Shown here: one piece after another, positions 36,504-46,371 of the stretch
Layout: each line of letters starts with the position of its first letter
How positions within the stretch are numbered: position 1 is the first letter of the stretch
Assembly: GCF_016624945.1 (NCBI RefSeq)
Contig: NZ_JACVUI010000001.1
Location: 186,001 to 250,000 of the forward strand
Reading direction: 5' to 3'
From: Acinetobacter sp. S54
GTDB taxonomy: Bacteria > Pseudomonadota > Gammaproteobacteria > Pseudomonadales > Moraxellaceae
Length of the DNA: 64,000 nt
The notes under the pieces: generated by a model
Database searches by the model: none
What the model saw: the letters and a program-made list of their open reading frames with translations, nothing else
Told to the model about the DNA's origin: nothing
Made by a program: the position numbers and the translations under genes

Positions 36504-37618
36504 TAGACTCTCTCTTCAATATGTGCGTGGCGACTTGCTTGTATCGCATCAATATGGATATCTTCGATTCTTTGTGATTCAGTGTTCAATGGTATCCCTA
36601 AAGTTCTCTGGATATGATTTGTAACTAATACAAGATTATTGCGTGATTTATTAATCTTACCCGCTACCAAAGCACGACCACCCCACAAGGCTAGATTTTT
36701 TCTAGACCAATCAATTAGCATTAACTGACTTAGACATGATTTCCAATTATCACTATGATTTTCTAGGAGAATATTACCTACTCGTGCAATAGCTTGTAGT
36801 GCTATGCCGTGAGCATGTATGTAATCTTGTCTTAACTGGAATGTGCTGCCGTTACCCTCGAGTAGATTTAACCAATCTGGCATGCATTGTATAACTTCTT
36901 GCCAGAATATGGTCGAAATCTTAATTTTTTCATCAGTTGAAATATCTGATTGCTTAAAATTTAATAATTCTTTAGTGGCATGATGTAATGAACTGAATGT
37001 AAAAAGTTTTGAAGAGCGGTGTGAAATGCTAGATTTTTCAAAGTCGGTATAGTCAGAAAAAAGGGGAATTCTATCAATCATTGATTTAGTGATATAGGTT
37101 TGTTCATCTCTGTGATTAAAAAGTAACTTTATTGATTGTGCTGGTCTTACAGCATGCATATTGAGGTCGGCAAACATTTGCTGAGAACGTTTTAGCCCCT
37201 TGTCTGCATAAATTACTACGGAAATAGTTTCATCACCAAGATAGGGGGTGACCTTTATAGCCTCCTCAATTGCAGCACGTCTATGTTGCCCATCATTTAT
37301 AAGTACGGTAGCGTCCATAGAGATTTTAAGCTTACCCATATTGCTTGGTATGTTGGTTGGTTCAAACTTAACCTCACCATCAACACAAGCACATAATGAA
37401 GACATTATGTATTCCTCTGGATTTTCAGTGATATATCTGCTTATTTGAGGGATACGAGCTTTATTTAGGGTTCGTTGAGCTCGTAGAGGAGCAGGTAGTG
37501 ACTCATCATCAAATTTAAAGAATTTAGGTACAAATTTGAGTGGCACCATAATGACATAAAATGCTGAACGTGCTTGTAACCCTTGCATTGCAGCGAATTC
37601 AAACCAATTGCCATCCAT
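36503..37618 (-). CDS. dndB: DNA sulfur modification protein DndB (DGQHR regulator)
   Basis: First gene of the leftward modification operon. The 371 residues contain the family motif INDGQHRRAA (DGQHR at 109-113) and ADLNMHAVRPAQSIKLLF downstream. In Salmonella the homologue DptB represses its own operon, so autoregulation is likely here; a repeat pair over the promoter supports that. The ATG at 37618 has no clear Shine-Dalgarno. The next gene, dndC, overlaps the stop by one base. Confidence 0.92.
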   Translation of the reverse strand: MDGNWFEFAAMQGLQARSAFYVIMVPLKFVPKFFKFDDESLPAPLRAQRTLNKARIPQISRYITENPEEYIMSSLCACVDGEVKFEPTNIPSNMGKLKISMDATVLINDGQHRRAAIEEAIKVTPYLGDETISVVIYADKGLKRSQQMFADLNMHAVRPAQSIKLLFNHRDEQTYITKSMIDRIPLFSDYTDFEKSSISHRSSKLFTFSSLHHATKELLNFKQSDISTDEKIKISTIFWQEVIQCMPDWLNLLEGNGSTFQLRQDYIHAHGIALQAIARVGNILLENHSDNWKSCLSQLMLIDWSRKNLALWGGRALVAGKINKSRNNLVLVTNHIQRTLGIPLNTESQRIEDIHIDAIQASRHAHIEERV

Positions 37619-37654
37619 AATATTACAACTTTAATTGAAACCTAAACTCAAATG

Positions 37655-37696
37655 ATCATATCACGGGACGTTTATCTTTTCTATTTGGACGTTTAT
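37655..37696 (-). promoter_or_regulatory. Candidate dndB promoter with two operator-like repeats
   Basis: On the minus strand, a -10 TATGAT (37655-37660) and a -35-like TAGAAA (37678-37683) are 17 bases apart. The decamer GGACGTTTAT (plus strand) occurs at 37666-37675, inside the spacer, and at 37687-37696, just upstream of the -35. The copies start 21 bases apart, two helical turns, so one protein could hold both on one face. DndB is the obvious candidate. Confidence 0.55.
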
Positions 37697-38080
37697 TATT
37701 TTAAGTTTTATAGCTGGATCTGGCTAGAATGATTAATTTATATGAATGATAGAATACGTACTAGCGAACTAGAGGAAGTTCTCATTTAACTACCAGTTGA
37801 TGTGATTAAATTTTTTGTTTGTTACGAGAGGATAAATAGTATTTCTGGTTGTTGGTAGAAATGGAGTTCTTCTAATTAATTGTTTTTAATATTATATTAT
37901 TTACAGAGCATTCATTTATCTAATTTTCTTCTAAGGTAGCTAACCTCGTGGCTGTAGTCTTGACTCTTTGTATTTAATATTGGGGTCACTACAAATCTGA
38001 AGAATGGCTAAACTGTATGCTATCTAGCCATTGTGGAGTAGGATTCATTAAATTAGGGATTGTATTTTTAATATCTAAAT
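37697..38080. other. Divergent intergenic region, dndB / nuclease-STAND gene
   Basis: AT-rich, without a coding frame. It should hold the promoter of the rightward gene at 38081; none is obvious. No repeat of the dndB operator decamer was found here. Confidence 0.5.
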
Positions 38081-40750
38081 ATGCATGAGGATTTCAAATT
38101 TATGAGAAAGGTCATTAAAGAAAATTTGAACTGTCCGGGCAAAATTTTTTCAGAAGATGATGTAAGGTCAAAAATAGTTGTACCTTGGTTAATAGAGCGT
38201 GGCTTTAATTTAAATGATTTGTCAATTGAATTCTCATTTTCTATTCGTTTTGGGAGGTCTGTGGTTAAAGTAGAGGACGGAGAGTTAGTTAGGCAATTAA
38301 GGCCTATTAATAAACATGGAGATGTTAAATATTCTTATTTTCGACCAAGAGCAGATGTACTTGTTCGTAATTTAGAAGGGAAAAATCTGTTCATAATAGA
38401 GGTTAAAGGACCAAATGAACCTCTAGATAATGACGCTCGAGACCAAGGTATTTCATATGCCCGTTTGTTGAATGGGAACATTGCTCCATGTGTAGTTTTA
38501 ACTAATGGAAAGCAAACAAAAATTTTTGATACATTCACAAAAATAGAGATAAAGGATTCTAAAATAATTTTAAATATAGGCTCTTATGTACAAAGTTTCA
38601 GAGTTGGTGAAGAGTATTTATCTTTACAGACAGAAGCTTTAGAGAGTCTTATTTCTCTTTCATCCGAAAACCTCATGTATTTCTGTGAAGTACAAACAGC
38701 TTTTCGCATGAGAGCCTTAAGAAGTGAAGATTTAAATTCAAATAAAAAATATATTCCTGCCTTATATGTTGAGCGAGAAAAAGCGCGAGAAAAATTACTG
38801 ACCTTGATTGATGATAGAAGTAGAAGAGTGATTTTAGTCGTCGGAGCGCCTCAGATAGGCAAGACGAATTTTATTTGTCATATGGTTGAGGATAGACTGC
38901 AACAAGGTATGCCTTGCTTGTTTTATCCTACGATAGGATTAAAGCAAGGTTTGTTAAGTGAAATCGCTGAAGACTTTGGGTGGATTCTAAAAGATGGAAA
39001 TAACACTTCTAGCTATATTTTTCAAAAATTAACAAATGTGCTGCGTAGAGGTAACAAGCGACTCCTTATTTTTATTGATGGTTGGAATGAGGCAAACATA
39101 AAATTAGCGAGAACAATAGATCAAGAAAGTGAAAGGTTAGCCTCTGATCATATTCAAATAATTATTACTCTCACTCACGTGGCGGCTAGCAGACTTTTGA
39201 GAGGGGAAGGAGGGAATCCATCTTTTATTTCAGAAGCGGCCTCAATTCCAGTAAGAGCTATTAATCTTATCGAAATTAGCCCAGAATACGCTGAGAGCTA
39301 TCCTGAATGGAATGTAATTAATATAAAAAAATATTCCCCAAAAGAATATGAGGAAGCATATACGAAATATAGTTTCGCATATAATGTAAAAGTGCCAAAT
39401 AGCCATCAAAGAGTTGATGATCCCTATACTCTCGGTGTCGCGATGAATTTATTTCAAAATGGAATTTTGCCTAATATTTTAGAAGAGCCAACTCTATTAG
39501 AACAGATTATTAAAGAAAAGATTAATCGAACTATTGGATTGGCAGAGCATAATATTCAACTGTGTTTAACTATATTGGCCAAAGAAATGTTTGAAAATGA
39601 TGCGCCAGTTAAAACAGAAAGAGTTTCTAATCTTTGGAGCATTCCATTAATAGAGAAAATTCCTTCAGGCTTTTTTGATGCAGCTTTATTGTCGCAGGTA
39701 ACAAATGAACTAAATTCTCCAGCTATAGATTTTTACTATGGAAAAGAGAGGGATTTTGTTATTTCTTACTGGGCTCAAGGTTGGTTTTATAAGCTTCAAA
39801 ATAAGCAAGAAATTTCATATATTTTTGATACGGCTGTTCAGTCGAATGCGGGATTAGAAGCCTTAAGATGGTTTCTAAAACAAATTAAACATATAGAGGC
39901 TATACAGTTGCTAACTGGAAAGCTGCCTAAGTATGAAAGTCCCCAAATTCAGCGAATTTTATTATCTGCTCTTTTTGATATCTCAGTTAATCATTCAATA
40001 AAGAAAGAAGAGTGGTTGAGTTATGCAATAGATCAAGTATTCAATAATCAGGATAACTTGGTAAAAATAGAGGCTGTTAAGTTAATTTCTTTACTAACTG
40101 AGGATAGTGAGGAATTAATGTCAGTTTTGCCAGATGATAGTTCTTTAAAAAGTTTTATTAAAGCTATTCTTTCTGTAGGTGAGGAATACCCTCTAGAATC
40201 CAGAGCTACAGGTTCAGTTATACTTGGTGCATTACAATCATTACATTGGGATACACATGAAGGAGACCCTGTTGAGTCTATTGTTACAAGGGTTCTAATG
40301 GATTTGAATTCAAGTGAATCCAGTGTAATTAGAGAAAGTGCTGCTACTTGCTTAGGTTATGTTTCACCGTTTGCCTTGCTTAAAATCATTTTTCTTAAAA
40401 TTCAAAGTGGTATATTGATTAATAAAAGTGAAATGATAAATGAATATAACCTAGGTTTAGAAAATGCTCATGCACAACTTAATGAATTGTACTATGGTCA
40501 CATGTGCCCTGGTATTCTTGAAGGTATGAAAGAAGATGAAGAAATAGATGATTCATTAAAAAATGAGTATGAAAAAATGCATACATTGATGCAGCCAATA
40601 GTTTCTATCTTTCCTCAAACTCGGGCAATATTGGGTTTAATGGGAATTCTAGAAAGTCTAAGACCACAAAACTATAATGAGAAAAGTAGTCTTGACATTC
40701 CTTTTTTAGATACATATACGCTCCCATTACCATTTGATAATGAGTCATAA
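38081..40750 (+). CDS. HsdR-N-type nuclease fused to STAND/NACHT-like NTPase with helical repeats
   Basis: An 889-residue protein with three parts. Residues 1-160 resemble the type I restriction R-subunit N-terminal domain (HSDR_N_2), a PD-(D/E)XK nuclease: Glu25 in SEDDVRSKIVVPWL, Asp92 in PRADVLV, Glu107 and Lys109 in IIEVKG and Gln122 in DQGISYARLL. Residues about 225-480 form an NTPase with P-loop GAPQIGKT (255-262) and Walker B LLIFIDGWNE (328-337), of NACHT/STAND character. The rest is helical, with repeat-like stretches compatible with HEAT or TPR repeats. This resembles the plan of Avs-type antiviral sensors (nuclease-NTPase-sensor), but the family is not assigned. A second in-frame ATG at 38102 has AGGA upstream. 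Confidence 0.8.
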   Translation: MHEDFKFMRKVIKENLNCPGKIFSEDDVRSKIVVPWLIERGFNLNDLSIEFSFSIRFGRSVVKVEDGELVRQLRPINKHGDVKYSYFRPRADVLVRNLEGKNLFIIEVKGPNEPLDNDARDQGISYARLLNGNIAPCVVLTNGKQTKIFDTFTKIEIKDSKIILNIGSYVQSFRVGEEYLSLQTEALESLISLSSENLMYFCEVQTAFRMRALRSEDLNSNKKYIPALYVEREKAREKLLTLIDDRSRRVILVVGAPQIGKTNFICHMVEDRLQQGMPCLFYPTIGLKQGLLSEIAEDFGWILKDGNNTSSYIFQKLTNVLRRGNKRLLIFIDGWNEANIKLARTIDQESERLASDHIQIIITLTHVAASRLLRGEGGNPSFISEAASIPVRAINLIEISPEYAESYPEWNVINIKKYSPKEYEEAYTKYSFAYNVKVPNSHQRVDDPYTLGVAMNLFQNGILPNILEEPTLLEQIIKEKINRTIGLAEHNIQLCLTILAKEMFENDAPVKTERVSNLWSIPLIEKIPSGFFDAALLSQVTNELNSPAIDFYYGKERDFVISYWAQGWFYKLQNKQEISYIFDTAVQSNAGLEALRWFLKQIKHIEAIQLLTGKLPKYESPQIQRILLSALFDISVNHSIKKEEWLSYAIDQVFNNQDNLVKIEAVKLISLLTEDSEELMSVLPDDSSLKSFIKAILSVGEEYPLESRATGSVILGALQSLHWDTHEGDPVESIVTRVLMDLNSSESSVIRESAATCLGYVSPFALLKIIFLKIQSGILINKSEMINEYNLGLENAHAQLNELYYGHMCPGILEGMKEDEEIDDSLKNEYEKMHTLMQPIVSIFPQTRAILGLMGILESLRPQNYNEKSSLDIPFLDTYTLPLPFDNES

Positions 40751-40773
40751 AGAGAATACATAAAGAGATATTT

Positions 40774-41943
40774 TTAATTCTTATTCCTCAATCCATCAAT
40801 AAAATCAGACCAGTCCTGCATCATCTTGATACGGTAGTCTAGATGTAGAGCATGGTTATAAGCCTGAGATACGGCATTACCAACCGTATGAGCTAATTGG
40901 ATTTCAATCGCATCGTGCATATATCCTTGTTCGTGTAGTGTTGTTGAGGCAAGCCCGCGGAAGCCATGACCAGTCATTTTCCCCATATAACCCATTGTTC
41001 GAATTGCACTTAAAAGAGCATTATTGCTTAAAGGTTTAGCTTTACTGTGATTATAGAAAACAAATTGCTTGTTACCTGTTATTGGTCTTAGTCCCTCAAT
41101 GAATTCAACAGCTTGTCTCGATAAAGGAACAATATGAGGTAGAGCCATTTTCATTTTGTATGCAGGAATACGCCATAAATGATTATCAAAATCAATCTCA
41201 TTCCATTCCATATTGATAAGTTCAGCAGTTCTTACAAATGTTAATGTCATTAGTTGTAATGCTGTTTTAACCAAGATACTGCCGTGATAACGATCCATAC
41301 GCTCTAGAAACGGTGGAAACTCAGAAATATCCAAACGAGCCATATGTTTTACTTTACGCGGCTTTAATGCTTCTTGTAGGTGTGGGGTCGGATCATTCTC
41401 AATAATTCCTTTACGTATTGCATAGCGAAAAATTCGACCAGTCAAAGGAATAGAGCGCTTGGCCATTTCCAATGCACCACGCTCTTCAATTTTTTTGGCA
41501 CAAGCTAATATGTCTTTCCCTTTAATTTGATCAATTGGCATGTCCCCTAGAGCAGGGAAGAGGTCTTTCTCAAAAACAGATAAATCACGTAAGTAAGTGC
41601 CTTCAGTAATTGCATCTTTACGGTCTTGCATCCATTGCATTGCTAGTATTTTAAAAAGTGTACTTTCTTCAGCCTGTAATTTTTTTTGTTTTTTTACTTC
41701 ATTTGGATTAATGCCATCTTTTATTTGTAAGCGAGCTTCGTCACGAATTCTTCTTGCTTGAGCAAGTGTAGTCTCAGGATATGTACCAATACTAAAAATA
41801 TTTTCTTTCCCATTCAGACGAAATTTCATACGCCAATGCATACCGCCAGAAGGTGTAACTTCTAAATACATGCCTTTTCCATCAGCATATTTGGTCTTTT
41901 TTTCTAATGGTTTGATTTTTCTGACTTGCGCATCTGTAAGCAT
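40774..41943 (-). CDS. P4-type tyrosine integrase
   Basis: A 389-residue site-specific recombinase. An N-terminal DUF4102-like arm-binding domain (LTDAQVRKIKP, ADGKGMYLEVTPSGGMHWRMKF, SIGTYPETTLAQAR) precedes the core and catalytic domains. The catalytic set is complete: Arg238 (FVRTAELI), Lys263, His326 and Arg329 (HGFR), His352 and Tyr362 (AYNHA). It reads away from tRNA-Ser, which lies 180 bases upstream, the usual placing for P4-like islands. The AlpA-like regulator may control it or aid excision. Confidence 0.94.
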   Translation of the reverse strand: MLTDAQVRKIKPLEKKTKYADGKGMYLEVTPSGGMHWRMKFRLNGKENIFSIGTYPETTLAQARRIRDEARLQIKDGINPNEVKKQKKLQAEESTLFKILAMQWMQDRKDAITEGTYLRDLSVFEKDLFPALGDMPIDQIKGKDILACAKKIEERGALEMAKRSIPLTGRIFRYAIRKGIIENDPTPHLQEALKPRKVKHMARLDISEFPPFLERMDRYHGSILVKTALQLMTLTFVRTAELINMEWNEIDFDNHLWRIPAYKMKMALPHIVPLSRQAVEFIEGLRPITGNKQFVFYNHSKAKPLSNNALLSAIRTMGYMGKMTGHGFRGLASTTLHEQGYMHDAIEIQLAHTVGNAVSQAYNHALHLDYRIKMMQDWSDFIDGLRNKN

Positions 41944-41993
41944 TGTCGTTCATTCCGTAGAAATTTGGGGGTAAAAAAATAGGGGTAAATTAT

Positions 41994-42016
41994 TTTACCC
42001 CCAGTTATACCCCCAA
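41994..42016 (+). repeat. 23-base perfect repeat, right copy (partner at 9663-9685)
   Basis: Identical to the left-end copy, in the same orientation, immediately upstream of the integrase start. A related inverted block GGGGGTAAA lies at 41967. Probable integrase arm sites. Confidence 0.65.
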
Positions 42017-42035
42017 CTATCTCAGGATTCAATAG
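42007..42035 (+). repeat. Direct repeat, right copy (partner at 9511-9540)
   Basis: 29-base version of the left-border repeat, overlapping the 23-base repeat. It lies between the integrase gene and the tRNA. Confidence 0.7.
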
Positions 42036-42126
42036 TATTTATTGGAAAGCATAAGGAAATAAAAAAAGCTTAAACCCTTTAGATTTAAGCTTTTAGGACT
42101 CTATGAGATATCATAGAAAATATATT

Positions 42127-42216
42127 TGGCGGTGAGAGAGGGATTCGAACCCTCGATACGCGTAAACGTATACACACTTTCCAGGCGTGCTCCTTAAGCC
42201 ACTCGGACACCTCACC
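42127..42216 (-). tRNA. tRNA-Ser (anticodon GGA), island insertion site
   Basis: A 90-base type II tRNA on the minus strand with encoded CCA. Anticodon loop CTGGAAA, a long variable arm with stem TATACG..CGTATC-like pairing, T loop TTCGAAT. The acceptor GGTGAG pairs with CTCACC. The island abuts its 3' end. Confidence 0.96.
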
Positions 42217-42339
42217 AAGGCGAGCGATAATAGCTAAAAAATGACGTGCTGCCAAGCTTAAAACAATTGATTTGAAGAAAAAAAATTAACTTAATGCTAA
42301 GATGGCGCAAAAATACTGTTCAAATATTGAAGATCGAGT

Positions 42340-44220
42340 ATGCAAAGTCCTGCAAAAAAAGCCGCATTACCAGCCATTACGTTGGCTGCGTTAGGGGTCG
42401 TGTTTGGTGACATTGGAACCAGTCCGCTCTATGCATTTGCACAAACCTTTACCAGTGCCCATGTAAATATTTCCGAGGCGACAGTATTTGGTATTCTCTC
42501 CCTGATTTTCTGGTGTATTACACTTTCTATCAGCTTTAAATATGTCACCATTGTCATGCGGGCAGACAACAATGGTGAAGGTGGCATCATGTCATTACTG
42601 GCATTGTTGCTCCGAATAAAAAAGCTTGACCCCAAAAAGAAAATTTATCTGATTGCATTGGGCTTTGTGGGAGCTTCTTTGTTTTTTGGAGACGGGATTA
42701 TTACTCCCGCTATTTCAGTACTATCGGCTATTGAAGGTTTGAGTATTGCGACTCCAGCTTTTGATAAATGGTTGATGCCGATAGGTTTGGGTATTCTCAC
42801 AGCACTGTTTGTCGTACAGCGTCATGGTACGGCAACTATGGGTAAATTTTTTGGCCCAGTCACCTTGGTCTGGTTTATTTCTATTGGCTTGCTGGGGCTT
42901 TGGAGCATCATTCAAACACCGCATATTTTATTATTTGTAAATCCACTATGGGCAATTGAGTTTGCCATTCATCAACCTTTTATTGCCTTTATTGCAATGG
43001 GTTCAGTTGTTTTGACCATGACTGGTGGTGAAGCACTATATGCAGATATGGGGCATTTTGGTCGCCTACCGATCCGGTTAGCATGGTTTATTATTGTTTG
43101 TCCTTGTTTATTGCTCAATTATGCGGGTCAAGGAGCATTGTTACTACGTAACCCAGAAGCGGTATCAAATCCATTTTATTTACTGGTACCCGAATGGGCT
43201 TTGTATCCAATGATTGGTTTGGCAACAGCTGCCGCCGTGATTGCTTCGCAAGCGGTGATTACAGGTGTATTTTCCATGGTCAATCAGGCGATCCAGCTAC
43301 GTTATTTACCTCGTTTGAGTGTAATTCATACCTCGGATGTAGAGCAGGGACAAATTTATGTTCCTTTTATTAATTGGGTGTTGTATATCTCGGTTTTTAT
43401 TCTGATTATTCTGTTTGAAACCAGTAGTAGTTTAGCCAGTGCTTATGGTGTTGCAGTCACCATGACGATGTTATGTGTCACTATTTTAATTTCAGTATTG
43501 GCATATGGTGCATGGAAATGGCCTTGGTGGAAAGTGGCGATATTTGCGATTCCGTTTCTGGCATTAGATGGAATATTCGTGGCATCGACCTCGCTCAAGA
43601 TTTTGGCGGGTGGTTGGGTGCCAATCGTGATTGGTATTGTGGTATTTACGATCCTGATGACGTGGAAACGTGGGCGTGAAATTGTCTATAATCGTCTGGA
43701 AACTGATGCATTACCAATGAGTCTTTTTATTCAAAGTATTAGTTCAAGTAATGAAACGCATTTTGTACCAGGTGAAGCTATTTTCCTGACCGGTAATCCG
43801 AATATCGTTCCACATGCCATGCTACACAATATCAAACATAATAAGGTACTGCATGAGCGCAATGTCATGGTCACGGTCTATACGCAGGATATTCCTTATG
43901 TGGCACAGCAGGATCGAATTAAACTCGAAAAATTGAATGATCACTTCTATCGTATTTTTATGTATTACGGTTTTAAGGATCAGCCAAATATTCCGCAAGC
44001 TTTGAAACAGGCTTATGATGAATGGGGCTTTGATTTCGATATGATGCAGATTAGCTTCTTTATCTCACGCGATCGCCTCATTCATACAGTAGGCGAAGGA
44101 ATGTCTCCTTGGCGTGAAAAATTATTTATTTCCATGCAGCGAAATACTAGTCCAGTAAGCGATTTTTATCAGATTCCGCCGAACCGGGTGGTTGAACTGG
44201 GTAGCCAAATTGAAATCTAA
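42340..44220 (+). CDS. kup: Low-affinity potassium transporter Kup
   Basis: Kup imports K+ with protons. The 626 residues open with the family signature [15 protein letters not shown], have about 12 membrane helices to residue 430 (for instance [28 protein letters not shown]) and a cytoplasmic C-terminal domain with [10 protein letters not shown] and ISRDRL. Length is normal. It is the first chromosomal gene to the right of the island and is followed by a terminator. Confidence 0.96.
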   Translation: MQSPAKKAALPAITLAALGVVFGDIGTSPLYAFAQTFTSAHVNISEATVFGILSLIFWCITLSISFKYVTIVMRADNNGEGGIMSLLALLLRIKKLDPKKKIYLIALGFVGASLFFGDGIITPAISVLSAIEGLSIATPAFDKWLMPIGLGILTALFVVQRHGTATMGKFFGPVTLVWFISIGLLGLWSIIQTPHILLFVNPLWAIEFAIHQPFIAFIAMGSVVLTMTGGEALYADMGHFGRLPIRLAWFIIVCPCLLLNYAGQGALLLRNPEAVSNPFYLLVPEWALYPMIGLATAAAVIASQAVITGVFSMVNQAIQLRYLPRLSVIHTSDVEQGQIYVPFINWVLYISVFILIILFETSSSLASAYGVAVTMTMLCVTILISVLAYGAWKWPWWKVAIFAIPFLALDGIFVASTSLKILAGGWVPIVIGIVVFTILMTWKRGREIVYNRLETDALPMSLFIQSISSSNETHFVPGEAIFLTGNPNIVPHAMLHNIKHNKVLHERNVMVTVYTQDIPYVAQQDRIKLEKLNDHFYRIFMYYGFKDQPNIPQALKQAYDEWGFDFDMMQISFFISRDRLIHTVGEGMSPWREKLFISMQRNTSPVSDFYQIPPNRVVELGSQIEI

Positions 44221-44247
44221 AATTTATTAACAACAAATGAGCATTAA

Positions 44248-44274
44248 AAACCAAGGCATTGCCTTGGTTTTTTT
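44248..44274 (+). terminator. Terminator after kup
   Basis: A perfect 10-bp stem (AAACCAAGGC / GCCTTGGTTT) with a three-base loop, then T tract. Confidence 0.85.
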
Positions 44275-44284
44275 ATCACTCAGA

Positions 44285-44725
44285 TTACTGAGCGTTAGGC
44301 TCGGCCATAGGTTGCTCTGGCGCGGCATTCAAATTCTGATCCTGTGCTTCAGTAGGCACAGCTTGCATGGCTGGTGCTTCTGGATGAGCTGATTCAGGCA
44401 TTGCTTGTGCAGGTGCATTAGGGTCAATAGATGGTACTGACACAGCCGCTGGCTCAGACATTTCTCCTTGATGTGGAGTCACCGCCTGAATATCTTGGGG
44501 GGGTACAGGCTGAGTTTGTACTGGATTAGACTGAGCAGAAATCAGTTGAACCTTACCGCTATTGACCAAATCTTCGAGGGAACCAGGTTGTCCATTTACA
44601 GTTGTGGTAACTTTAGCTTTGGATAAGCTTTCTAGAGTTTCGCCTGCTTGCACAGGTTGTTCTGCAAAAGCAGTCATACTTAATGAAGCAGTAATTAAAG
44701 CAGCACCAATCAATTGAGAGCGCAT
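44285..44725 (-). CDS. Secreted Pro/Gln/Ala-rich hypothetical protein
   Basis: A 146-residue protein with a Sec signal peptide (MRSQLIGAALITASLSMTAFA). After a short N-terminal region (GETLESLSKAKVTTTVNG) it is low-complexity, rich in Pro, Gln, Ala and Glu. AGGAG stands seven to eight bases before the ATG at 44725, favouring that start over 44749. Envelope location is likely; function unknown. Confidence 0.7.
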   Translation of the reverse strand: MRSQLIGAALITASLSMTAFAEQPVQAGETLESLSKAKVTTTVNGQPGSLEDLVNSGKVQLISAQSNPVQTQPVPPQDIQAVTPHQGEMSEPAAVSVPSIDPNAPAQAMPESAHPEAPAMQAVPTEAQDQNLNAAPEQPMAEPNAQ

Positions 44726-44974
44726 AAATAGACTCCTAAATTTAATCATTCTTCGCGTTTATCGTGGAGCTACCTTGGCACAGGAAAGGATAGGTTTTCA
44801 ATGAAAGATACGAAACGTGACGAATCGCGTTGTGAATGATAAAAATAAAACGACAAACTGTTACGCGCATAGTGTATTTTTTAATCAATTTGCGCTGATA
44901 GTTTAATCAAATGAAAACCTGCTGAATATACAGCGAAAACTTGAATTGTTAAGCTTTTCACAAGACTTTAATGT

Positions 44975-46057
44975 ATGTGGAAGATTGTGGCACGTAAAAA
45001 GACAAGAGCAACTTCAGATTTCTCTTGGGTCAAACAGCATATTGGTAAATTCTTCTTGGGCGCAATTGCTGCCAGTAGTTTTGTGATCGCTTTTGGTGAG
45101 GGTAAAGTCTCGCAATGGATCAGCCCAATTTCAAGCAATAGCGCGTGTCTCAATCAGTTTTATCGGGATATTCCTCCAATTTTGGCAAAAGACAGCCTAC
45201 AAAAAAATAGTTATGCATTATGTTTTCATGACTTTAATGTGATGTATTCAGGGGTTTCAAAAACACCACTTTGGGTTTCGGAAAAATTGACACCACAACG
45301 TTTAAGTAGCCGCATTAAACGTGAAGATAATTTTCATGAAGAACTGAGGATACCTGAAATACATCGGGCATTGCTCAGTGATTATCGTGGTTCGGGCTAT
45401 GACCGAGGGCATATGGCACCCAATGGTGATATGGGAAATAGTACAGCCCAATACGATAGTTTTTCACTGGCTAATATGGTGCCGCAAGCACCTAAAAATA
45501 ATCAACAAATCTGGCGTGAATTAGAGGAAGCTACCCGGGCACTGGTTACTAAACAGAAACAAGATGTCTATGTGGTAACTGGGCCAGTATTTGAAGGAAA
45601 AAAGCTAAAAACCATCGGGCGTGGTGTGATTGTTCCTAGTGCCGTATATAAAGTTATTTATTTACCAAAAACAGGTGCGATTGGGGCATATTATGCGCCG
45701 AATGATAATTCATTACAGGTTAAAGTAGTCAGCGTTTGTTATCTTGAAGAAAAACTCGGAATGAATCTTTTTCCCCAATTAACGGAAGAACAAAAACGCA
45801 ATGTCTACCAACTTCCACTTAATGCAACGGCGGTAAAAGCGCAGAAAAAATTGAGTTATTTACACTGGGATGGAGAAAGCCAGTGCGCAGAAGATGTTGA
45901 ACAACAAACGCTCACCACCGTTCAAAAACAATTTACCCAGCAAAAATCTCAAGCTACACCGATGGAAGCACAAGGGATTGATGATGAGACTAAACAGGCA
46001 ATTATCAAACAATTAGTGGATGCCTTATTGCATTATTTTTTACAAATTTTGCGATAA
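44975..46057 (+). CDS. DNA/RNA non-specific endonuclease (NUC1 family)
   Basis: A 360-residue nuclease with an N-terminal membrane anchor or signal (FFLGAIAASSFVIAF, residues 26-40). The active-site motif DRGHMAPNGDM places the catalytic His at 146, and the metal-binding Asn at 168 is in SLANMVPQ. The core domain spans about residues 75-285; the C-terminal 70 residues are polar, with a short hydrophobic end. It likely acts in the periplasm or outside the cell, hydrolysing nucleic acids. It is outside the island and a normal chromosomal gene. Confidence 0.87.
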   Translation: MWKIVARKKTRATSDFSWVKQHIGKFFLGAIAASSFVIAFGEGKVSQWISPISSNSACLNQFYRDIPPILAKDSLQKNSYALCFHDFNVMYSGVSKTPLWVSEKLTPQRLSSRIKREDNFHEELRIPEIHRALLSDYRGSGYDRGHMAPNGDMGNSTAQYDSFSLANMVPQAPKNNQQIWRELEEATRALVTKQKQDVYVVTGPVFEGKKLKTIGRGVIVPSAVYKVIYLPKTGAIGAYYAPNDNSLQVKVVSVCYLEEKLGMNLFPQLTEEQKRNVYQLPLNATAVKAQKKLSYLHWDGESQCAEDVEQQTLTTVQKQFTQQKSQATPMEAQGIDDETKQAIIKQLVDALLHYFLQILR

Positions 46058-46126
46058 ATAAACCGTGTTTAAAGGAGAAATTAGGTTAATTTTTAAAGCT
46101 AGAAAAAAATAACGAGTGGTGAATAT

Positions 46127-46369
46127 ATGTTTAAACCTTTTGAAAATGGAAACGAGTCGTCGAACATTGAAGATTTGACACTGGAAAATCAGGTGGATCG
46201 TGTCAGTTTGTATGGCAATTTACAGATTACGAAAGATCAGCATGGTCTGACATTGGCAAAAAAATTACAGACATTTTTAAATACAATCGTGACTGAATTG
46301 GAAAAACAGCCACTCCCTGAGAAAATTCAGATTAAAACTGAAGAAGAAATTGATAATCCATTTTTATAA
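46127..46369 (+). CDS. Hypothetical protein (80 aa)
   Basis: A small, acidic, soluble protein with two predicted helices (GLTLAKKLQTFLNTIVTELEKQ). GGTGA precedes the ATG and a terminator overlaps the end. Probably its own transcription unit downstream of the nuclease. No family is recognised. Confidence 0.6.
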   Translation: MFKPFENGNESSNIEDLTLENQVDRVSLYGNLQITKDQHGLTLAKKLQTFLNTIVTELEKQPLPEKIQIKTEEEIDNPFL

Positions 46370-46371
46370 AA

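Larger units (their letters stand above)
9594..42130. mobile_element. Integrative genomic island in tRNA-Ser carrying a phosphorothioation defence locus
   Basis: Evidence for an island: a P4-type integrase transcribed away from the 3' end of tRNA-Ser(GGA); a 23-base perfect repeat near both ends; a short partial copy of the tRNA 3' end at 9594-9603; clear shifts in base composition; and accessory content (Fic, YagK-like proteins, YqaJ nuclease, AlpA-like regulator, Dnd/Dpt genes, nuclease-STAND protein). No conjugation genes are visible, so it may need mobilisation by another element. The right border at the tRNA is firm; the left border is inferred from a weak att match. Confidence 0.75.
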
